From: Spirochaetales bacterium Spiro_10
GTDB taxonomy: Bacteria; Spirochaetota; Spirochaetia; Treponematales; Treponemataceae
DNA length: 64,000 nucleotides
Reading direction: 5' to 3'
NCBI GenBank assembly: GCA_001604405.1
Contig: LVBL01000008.1
Location: forward strand, 62,001 to 126,000
The position numbers and the translations under genes are program-made. A model generated the notes under the pieces. The model was not told the DNA's origin. It searched no databases and saw nothing but the letters and a program-made list of their open reading frames with translations. Within the stretch, counting starts at the first letter, position 1. Every line of letters begins with the position of its first letter. Below, piece after piece: positions 59,028 through 64,000 of the stretch.

Positions 59028-60713
59028 CTATCCCGAATACTTCGTCAAAAGCTCCCCGGCGTGCTTGAGGGACGCCGCGCTGAAACCGTCTCCGGCCAGC
59101 ATGCGTGCGATCTCCTCGACGCGCCGATTTCCCTCAACGGGATAGGCCTTCGTCACCGTCTTTCCCGAAACGACGGACTTTTCGATCTTTATCTGATTAT
59201 CGGCACGCGCGGCGATACTTGCGAGGTGCGTTATGCAAAAAACCTGTTTTTTGGCGGAAAGTTCCTTGAGATGGGCCCCGACCGCGAGCGCGACCTCGCC
59301 TCCGATTCCGGTGTCTATCTCGTCGAAGATGAGGGTCTCGGACTCGTCGGCGGCGGCAAACACGGTCTTGAGCGCGAGCATGACGCGGGAAATCTCTCCG
59401 CCCGAGGCGATCTTTGCGAGCGGCCGGAGGGGCTCCCCCGCGTTCGGGCTTATCATGAACTCTATGACGTCAAAACCGTAGGGGCCGGACATCTGCATCG
59501 TGTCGGTTCCCTCGCGGCGGTCGATCCGGACGCGAAACGAGGTACCCGCCATTCCCAGACTCGCGAGGATGCCCTCGACGCCCGTCTGGAGGGACGCGGA
59601 GGCGGCCCGTCGCCGCTCCGAGAGGGCCGTACCCGCGCGATACACCGCCTTCTCGAGGGAGGCTATCTCGGCGTCCAGCGCGGTCCGGTTCGTCTCCCAC
59701 CCCTCAAGCCGCTCGAGCTGGGCGGCGGCCTCCTCGGCGTACGCGAGCACCTCAGTAATCGTACCTCCGTACTTCTTCTTCAGCCGGAACAGGAACGCGA
59801 GACGCTCCTCGACCGCCTCGAGCCGGGCGGGGTCGAAGGCAAGCGAGGATTCGTACGCGCCGACCGCGTCCGAGATGTCGTCAAGTTCGTAGTAGGCGCT
59901 TTCAAGCCTTCCGAGGCTGGCGGACAGGGTCGTGTCGATGGCGGCGGCGGACTCGAGCGAGGCGCGCGCGCGCTTGAGCAGGGCGACCGCGCCGTCGTGT
60001 CCGGAAAGGGAGGCCGACACCTGCTCGACGAGCGAATACAGGCGTTCATGCTGGGAGAGCCGCTGTTCCTCGGCGGCAAGCTCGTCGTCCTCGCCCGCCT
60101 TGAGCGCGGCCTTGCCGATTTCCTCGCGGGCGAACCTCAGCAATTCCGCCTTCTCCCCGCGCTCGCGCTCGGAGGTGTTCATCTCGTCGCGAAGCTTCCG
60201 TTTTGCGGCAAGATCGGCGTACAGGGCGGTAAAAGCTCGGACGTCCTCGGTCAACCCGGCGTACGAGTCGAGGAACCGCCGGTGTTCCTCGACTTTCAAC
60301 AATGACTGATGGTCATGCTGTCCGTGAATGTCGACGAGATACGAGGTAAACTCGGCGAGTTCCGCGCGGGTGACCGGGGTATCCTGAATCCAGGCGCCGG
60401 TTTTCCCGTTCGCGCGCAGGGTACGCCTGACGAGCACGCGTCCGTTCTCAGGCTCTATCCCGTGGGCGCTCAGCCACTCACGGGCTGAAAGGGATTCGGC
60501 CGAGCAGAATACGGTACCGGACACGCGAGCCTCGTCGGCACCCGTGCGAACGAGATCCGTCGTCGCCTTTCCCCCGAGCAAAAAGGTCAATGAACCGATG
60601 AGAATCGACTTGCCGGCACCCGTCTCGCCGGTCAGGACGGTATAGCCGCCGGGAAACTCGAGCGAGGCGGAATCAATAAGCGCGAAATCCTTTACGGTCA
60701 AATCCTCAAGCAT
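59028..60713 (-). CDS. recN: DNA repair protein RecN
   Basis: The 561-residue SMC-like ATPase acts in double-strand break repair. Walker A GETGAGKS is at 29-36, IHGQHDHQSLL follows, a long coiled coil spans about 150-380, then the signature LRPLAKIASGGEISRVMLAL and Walker B TLIFDEIDTGIGGEVALAVG. Length is standard. The start overlaps the nadK stop by 8 bases. Confidence 0.97.
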   Translation of the reverse strand: MLEDLTVKDFALIDSASLEFPGGYTVLTGETGAGKSILIGSLTFLLGGKATTDLVRTGADEARVSGTVFCSAESLSAREWLSAHGIEPENGRVLVRRTLRANGKTGAWIQDTPVTRAELAEFTSYLVDIHGQHDHQSLLKVEEHRRFLDSYAGLTEDVRAFTALYADLAAKRKLRDEMNTSERERGEKAELLRFAREEIGKAALKAGEDDELAAEEQRLSQHERLYSLVEQVSASLSGHDGAVALLKRARASLESAAAIDTTLSASLGRLESAYYELDDISDAVGAYESSLAFDPARLEAVEERLAFLFRLKKKYGGTITEVLAYAEEAAAQLERLEGWETNRTALDAEIASLEKAVYRAGTALSERRRAASASLQTGVEGILASLGMAGTSFRVRIDRREGTDTMQMSGPYGFDVIEFMISPNAGEPLRPLAKIASGGEISRVMLALKTVFAAADESETLIFDEIDTGIGGEVALAVGAHLKELSAKKQVFCITHLASIAARADNQIKIEKSVVSGKTVTKAYPVEGNRRVEEIARMLAGDGFSAASLKHAGELLTKYSG

Positions 60714-61584
60714 TGCCGTCTCCGGTACAGCGGTTCGGGACGGGAACTCCCGACCAGTTCAGCTTGCTTTTGAGCGCCGAGTAAAACACCCCCGTATCGC
60801 AACCGATCAGCCGTACCGGCTCGCCCGCGCGCTCTATGAGCACGGAATCGTCCTCCTCGAGGGGGAACAGTTCCTGCCCGTCGATGGTGAGTATCGCCGA
60901 TTTGTGGCGCGCCGGCTCGACGGTTATGCGCATCAGGCCGTCGGAAGGAAGCACGATGGGCCGATTCGAAAGCGAGAACGCGCAAATCGGCGTGAGAACG
61001 AAGGCCGAGAGGTCAGGACCGACGATGGGCCCGCCGGCCGCCGCGGCGTACGCGGTAGAGCCCGTCGGGGTGGCGAGAATGATGCCGTCGGCCTTGTAGG
61101 AACCGAACGACTGCCCCTTGAAAACTACCGAAAGCTGGACGATCTTCGCCATGCCGCTCCCCGAGATGACCGCGTCATTGAGGGCGTCGGACCGGAAAAC
61201 GGTCGCGCCGGATCTCTCGACGCGTACGGATATCAGCATACGCTCGCTCGAGTGGCGCTTGCCGTCGAGGAAATCGTGCAAGGGGCGCTTCCAGTCGTCA
61301 GGCTGAATGCCGGCGATAAAGCCGAATTCGCCGAGATTGACGGGAAAGACGGGAATTTTCCTTTTCGCGCAATGACGCGCCGCGTATAACACTGTTCCGT
61401 CTCCACCGAGGGTAATCGCGAAATCGTACGAGTCGAAGGGGTTGTCCACAGTCATGCCGTCGTAGGTATATATATCGCAGGAAACGTTTCGTGCCGCGAG
61501 TTCGGCGCGAATTTCCTCGGCGATTCCCGCGGCCTCGCTCTTCCATGTGTTAACTATCGCGAGGGCCCTGGTAACCGTATGCAT
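60706..61584 (-). CDS. nadK: NAD kinase
   Basis: The 292-residue enzyme makes NADP from NAD. The GGDGTVL motif is at 60-66, FPVNLGEFGFIAGIQ is the lysine-loop region, and GIILATPTGSTAYAAAAGGP is the nucleotide-binding stretch. C-terminal segments VLTPICAFSLSNRPIVLPSD are normal. It lies between the DegT-like gene (24 bases) and recN. Confidence 0.96.
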   Translation of the reverse strand: MHTVTRALAIVNTWKSEAAGIAEEIRAELAARNVSCDIYTYDGMTVDNPFDSYDFAITLGGDGTVLYAARHCAKRKIPVFPVNLGEFGFIAGIQPDDWKRPLHDFLDGKRHSSERMLISVRVERSGATVFRSDALNDAVISGSGMAKIVQLSVVFKGQSFGSYKADGIILATPTGSTAYAAAAGGPIVGPDLSAFVLTPICAFSLSNRPIVLPSDGLMRITVEPARHKSAILTIDGQELFPLEEDDSVLIERAGEPVRLIGCDTGVFYSALKSKLNWSGVPVPNRCTGDGNA

Positions 61585-61608
61585 GTTCGTATACCCCTTT
61601 GCGTCCCG

Positions 61609-62634
61609 TTACGGAAGGGTGGCGAGGATCTTCGCGACCTTGGCGGAGTTGGCGCCGCCAAGCCTGGGATACAGCGGGAACAGTACGCACCGCATCAGGA
61701 GGGACTTCGCGTTGATGCAGCCGTCCAGGGCGTCGCCGAGCGTTTCGGCGACCGAACCGGCAAACGCCGGAGCGATCTCTATCTCCTTCCTGTTCACGTA
61801 CTGCCTGACTTCCTTGAGGCCGCTCGAGAGTATGACGGGAAAGGAGTAGACGGCATTCCCGCCCTCGCCCATTTGTACCATTGTTTTGTGCCTGCCCTGC
61901 ATGAGGGAATTGACGTAGAGGGTCGCCATATTCCTGCGCAACTCCGCGTTACGGGCAAGTTCCTTGAGCTGTACGAACCCGAGAGCGGAGTTGATGTCGG
62001 GCAGTATGTCGGTCGAGGGGGCTTCATCCTCGAGTTTGCGCTGGACCACGGCCTCGCGCTTGTTGGCCGCGAGCAGGAGCGCGCCGCCGCCCGAGGTAAG
62101 GAGATCGCCCTCCTCCAGGCCGAGAATCGCAAACTGTCCGAACGTTCCGGCCTGACGGCCTTCGAGATTCGCCCCGACGCTTTGCGATATGTCCTCGATG
62201 ACGGGCATGTTAAGCGAGAGAATCGCCTGCATCTCGGGCAGAAAACCGAGGGCCTCGTGCAGGAGAATGAGGCGGCCGCCCCGTCGAATGGCGTCCTCCA
62301 GGAGTTCTGCCGTCACGAGTCCGGTCTCGGGATGAACGTCCGTAATGACGGGCTCATACCCGAGGTTTTTCACGGAATGAAGATGCCACGCCGGCGCGAG
62401 CGCCGATATGATGATCCCCGAGCCCGGCGCCAAATCGAGCGCCTTGAGGGCGTACGAGAGCGCTATGGGAGCGCTTCTAAACGCCGTCGCCCCGTCGACT
62501 CCGAGGTTCTCCCGGGCAAGTTGAGACAGTTTCACGTTCATCTCGCCGGGACCGATTTTTTCCGCGACCATGCAGGTAAGGACCGCGTCCATCTCTTTGC
62601 GACGAATGGTAGAGCTATGCACTGGTAGTTTCAT
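61609..62634 (-). CDS. DegT/DnrJ/EryC1-family protein lacking the PLP lysine
   Basis: The 341-residue protein has the sugar-aminotransferase fold. The PLP-binding region VIEDISQSVGANLEGRQAGT keeps the aspartate (148) and glutamine, but the following segment FGQFAILGLEEGDLLTSGGG has no lysine where the Schiff-base residue normally stands (S-x-x-K-N). It may therefore not act as an aminotransferase; a binding or dehydratase-like role is possible. It lies 24 bases upstream of nadK and 28 after cheW. In Treponema pallidum a similar gene also stands between cheW and nadK-recN. Confidence 0.85.
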   Translation of the reverse strand: MKLPVHSSTIRRKEMDAVLTCMVAEKIGPGEMNVKLSQLARENLGVDGATAFRSAPIALSYALKALDLAPGSGIIISALAPAWHLHSVKNLGYEPVITDVHPETGLVTAELLEDAIRRGGRLILLHEALGFLPEMQAILSLNMPVIEDISQSVGANLEGRQAGTFGQFAILGLEEGDLLTSGGGALLLAANKREAVVQRKLEDEAPSTDILPDINSALGFVQLKELARNAELRRNMATLYVNSLMQGRHKTMVQMGEGGNAVYSFPVILSSGLKEVRQYVNRKEIEIAPAFAGSVAETLGDALDGCINAKSLLMRCVLFPLYPRLGGANSAKVAKILATLP

Positions 62635-62662
62635 GTACGTCCAAATCTCTCAGAATACGGGC

Positions 62663-63136
62663 CTAGAGGCTCGCGAGTTTCTGCAATTCCTTGGGATCAA
62701 AAAGCCGCCTGATGTCAAGAACGATAAGATACCCCGATTCCTGACGAACGACCCCGTTGATGTATTCCGCGCCGATTCCGCTAATCATCTGCGGTGGCGG
62801 TTGTATGTCACTGTGCTGAATCATGACGACCCGGGCGATTCTGTCGATTATTATCCCGAGTTTCTTGCCCTCGATATTAAGAATTATGAAACCGCCAAGG
62901 TATTCGTCGCCCTCGTCAAGTTGCGCCTTCTTGAGGTGAAAGCGTTTGTGAAGATTGATTATCGGGATTATCTCGCTCCGAAGGTTGAAGATCCCCTCGA
63001 CATAGTACGGGGCGTTCGGTATTGAACGGACGTCCTGTATCCGCACGATTTCCTTGACATCCATGATATCGACGCCATAGAGTTCTTCCCCGAGCTGAAA
63101 GGTAACCAGCTGGTATTGCGTATCAACTGCGGCCAT
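62663..63136 (-). CDS. cheW: Chemotaxis adaptor CheW
   Basis: The 157-residue adaptor links receptors to CheA. It begins QYQLVTFQLGEELYGVDIMD with VKEIVRIQDVRSIPNAPYYV, EGIFNLRSEIIPIINLHKRF (CheW core with NLRGxxxP-like motif) and LGIIIDRIARVVMI. A GGAGG site precedes the ATG. It may stand apart from the main chemotaxis operon, since no cheA or cheY is adjacent. Confidence 0.95.
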   Translation of the reverse strand: MAAVDTQYQLVTFQLGEELYGVDIMDVKEIVRIQDVRSIPNAPYYVEGIFNLRSEIIPIINLHKRFHLKKAQLDEGDEYLGGFIILNIEGKKLGIIIDRIARVVMIQHSDIQPPPQMISGIGAEYINGVVRQESGYLIVLDIRRLFDPKELQKLASL

Positions 63137-63253
63137 AGAACCTCCATGCTACTTTCATTAAGGATACTATGGATTGACCATTTCTTCAAGGCGGATTTTG
63201 CAAGTATCACCCGTAACAAGGGATCCTCCGGGACAGTTTTATGCTCCCTGGGG

Positions 63254-63281
63254 TTGATTCCTGGCCCGGGGTCTTTATACT
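63254..63281 (+). promoter_or_regulatory. Promoter of the solute-binding protein gene
   Basis: TTGATT (63254-63259) and TATACT (63276-63281) are 16 bp apart. A leader of about 15-20 bases with GAGG precedes ATG 63304. Confidence 0.62.
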
Positions 63282-63303
63282 TTCAAAGAGAGGATACCGG
63301 CAC

Positions 63304-64000
63304 ATGAAAACCGTATCAATGCCCACTTTAGGCAAGGTCCTCATTCTCGCGTTGGCGCTATACCCGCTTGCGGCCGAGAAACCCGTGCTCTGCGTATATA
63401 CCGAGTATAATCCGGCTAATTTCGCTGACGAAGAAGGCAATCACACGGGCTTCTTTGTCGATATAGCACGCGAGCTCTTTGAAAGGCGCCTCGGCTACCG
63501 TCTCGAGTTCAGGATCTACCCTTGGGCGCGATGCCAAACGATGCTCGAACGCGGCGAGGCGGATTTCATCATGACCATACCCACCGACGAGCGGCTCAAA
63601 TACTCGCGAAGCGTCCTGACTCCCATTTTGATGAAGCAGTACCGTATCGTTACGCTGAGGGATCATCCAAGGATGAAAGCAATCGAGTCCATACGATCGC
63701 GGAACGACCTCGCCGCAAGCGGGTTTTCCGTCTTGTCGTATCTGGGACACAACTGGTCGAAAGAACGTCTCGAGGCGATTGGCATCCCCGTAATCAACGC
63801 GCCAACGGTCGACGGCATGTACAATATGTTGCTCGCGAAACGGGGGGATATACTCGTAGAGGATACGCTTCTTGCGCAGACCTTTATTCTTGTCCATAAA
63901 CTTCAGGAGCGCTTGATAATTACCGGCGGGATTGTCGACGAGAGCACGTTTCATATTCTGATTGGCGAGAAATCCCAACTAATAAAATCATTTTCCAGGA
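63304..64000 (+). CDS. Family 3 extracellular solute-binding protein, truncated by window end
   Basis: An uninterrupted frame of 232 codons runs off the right edge. It begins MKTVSMPTLGKVLILALALY with a signal peptide ending near YPLAAE. The mature part follows the PBPb (SBP_bac_3) pattern: VLCVYTEYNPANFADEEGNH, TGFFVDIARELFERRLGYRL, FRIYPWARCQTMLERGEADF, and DERLKYSRSVL. Such proteins bind amino acids or serve as sensor domains of kinases. Because the C-terminus is missing, a fused sensor (kinase or cyclase) cannot be excluded. A minus-strand frame over the same region (63358-63978) is judged a shadow. Confidence 0.82.
   Translation, partial: MKTVSMPTLGKVLILALALYPLAAEKPVLCVYTEYNPANFADEEGNHTGFFVDIARELFERRLGYRLEFRIYPWARCQTMLERGEADFIMTIPTDERLKYSRSVLTPILMKQYRIVTLRDHPRMKAIESIRSRNDLAASGFSVLSYLGHNWSKERLEAIGIPVINAPTVDGMYNMLLAKRGDILVEDTLLAQTFILVHKLQERLIITGGIVDESTFHILIGEKSQLIKSFSR

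Noticed and set aside
63358-63978. 206-codon minus-strand frame near the right edge
   Set aside because: The opposite strand encodes a solute-binding protein with signal peptide, promoter and family-3 pattern; the minus frame has neither.
1-64000. CRISPR arrays, tRNA, rRNA, tmRNA or riboswitches
   Set aside because: No spaced identical repeats, no cloverleaf-like segment and no long non-coding leader were seen; the longest gaps are about 160 bases and contain promoters.

Overview
The window is GC-rich (roughly 60% by eye), almost gap-free bacterial chromosome from a spirochaete, most likely a Treponema/Spirochaeta-type member of the Spirochaetaceae. The evidence is two tandem FlaA flagellar sheath proteins, a flagellar export/motor operon fused to a cell-division operon in the order known from Treponema and Borrelia, a PnrA/Bmp-type nucleoside lipoprotein, and sodium-pumping oxaloacetate decarboxylases. 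No rRNA, tRNA, CRISPR array, insertion sequence or prophage was seen. The two tyrosine recombinases look like housekeeping Xer proteins.

Region 1 (1-22483). After the tail of a probable nucleoside kinase, a minus-strand array of 23 genes reads from a single strong promoter: mraZ, rsmH, ftsL-like, murF, ftsW, ftsQ/divIB, ftsA, ftsZ, xerD-like, a TPR lipoprotein, dprA, topA, xerC, hslV, hslU, then flgB, flgC, fliE, fliF, fliG, fliH, fliI, fliJ. Genes are mostly joined by ATGA/GTGA overlaps or gaps of a few bases. Four MraZ boxes with an exact 10-bp period lie between the mraZ promoter and its start. An AT-rich, promoter-like island sits in the fliE-fliF gap. The order dprA-topA-xerC-hslV-hslU-flgB-flgC-fliE... 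is also that of Bacillus subtilis, minus trmFO and codY.

Region 2 (22500-34500). A two-gene unit diverges from mraZ: a 79-aa protein and a predicted PD-(D/E)XK-like protein. Its 3' end overlaps, tail to tail, a sensor kinase that carries a cyclic-nucleotide-binding domain. Then come the tandem flaA genes with two stacked promoters, divergent fba (class II aldolase), an orphan oadB-oadG pair, a membrane protein of unknown function, and the translation operon infC-rpmI-rplT. That operon runs on into a coiled-coil gene, a zapA-like gene, manA and a YaiI/DUF188 gene. An HD-GYP phosphodiesterase and a PilZ-domain protein are divergently transcribed, a likely c-di-GMP pair.

Region 3 (35700-48900). 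RNA-modification genes (an RsmB/NSUN-type methyltransferase and an RluA-type pseudouridine synthase) are coupled to a GH3 lipoprotein. Next is a complete oxaloacetate decarboxylase operon, oadG-oadA-oadB, whose alpha subunit has two biotinyl domains. It diverges from a phosphohexomutase and a DnaQ-type exonuclease. Then come an alternative sigma-70 factor, a LysM protein with a dead-looking LytM domain, a stand-alone cyclic-nucleotide-binding protein and an OmpA-family protein.

Region 4 (48900-64000). A purine-nucleoside acquisition locus comprises a PnrA-like lipoprotein, an ABC ATPase, two permeases, a DeoD-type phosphorylase, a nitroreductase and an HD hydrolase. It is flanked by a divergent ribokinase-family gene and a nucleoside hydrolase. 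Together these could import nucleosides, release base plus ribose or ribose-1-phosphate, and phosphorylate ribose. Next come a conserved unknown gene, recN, nadK, a DegT-like protein lacking the PLP lysine, cheW, and a truncated family-3 solute-binding protein on the plus strand.

Several genes have a -10 hexamer only 6-8 bases before the ATG, suggesting leaderless transcripts. All functional calls come from reading the sequence; no database search was run.
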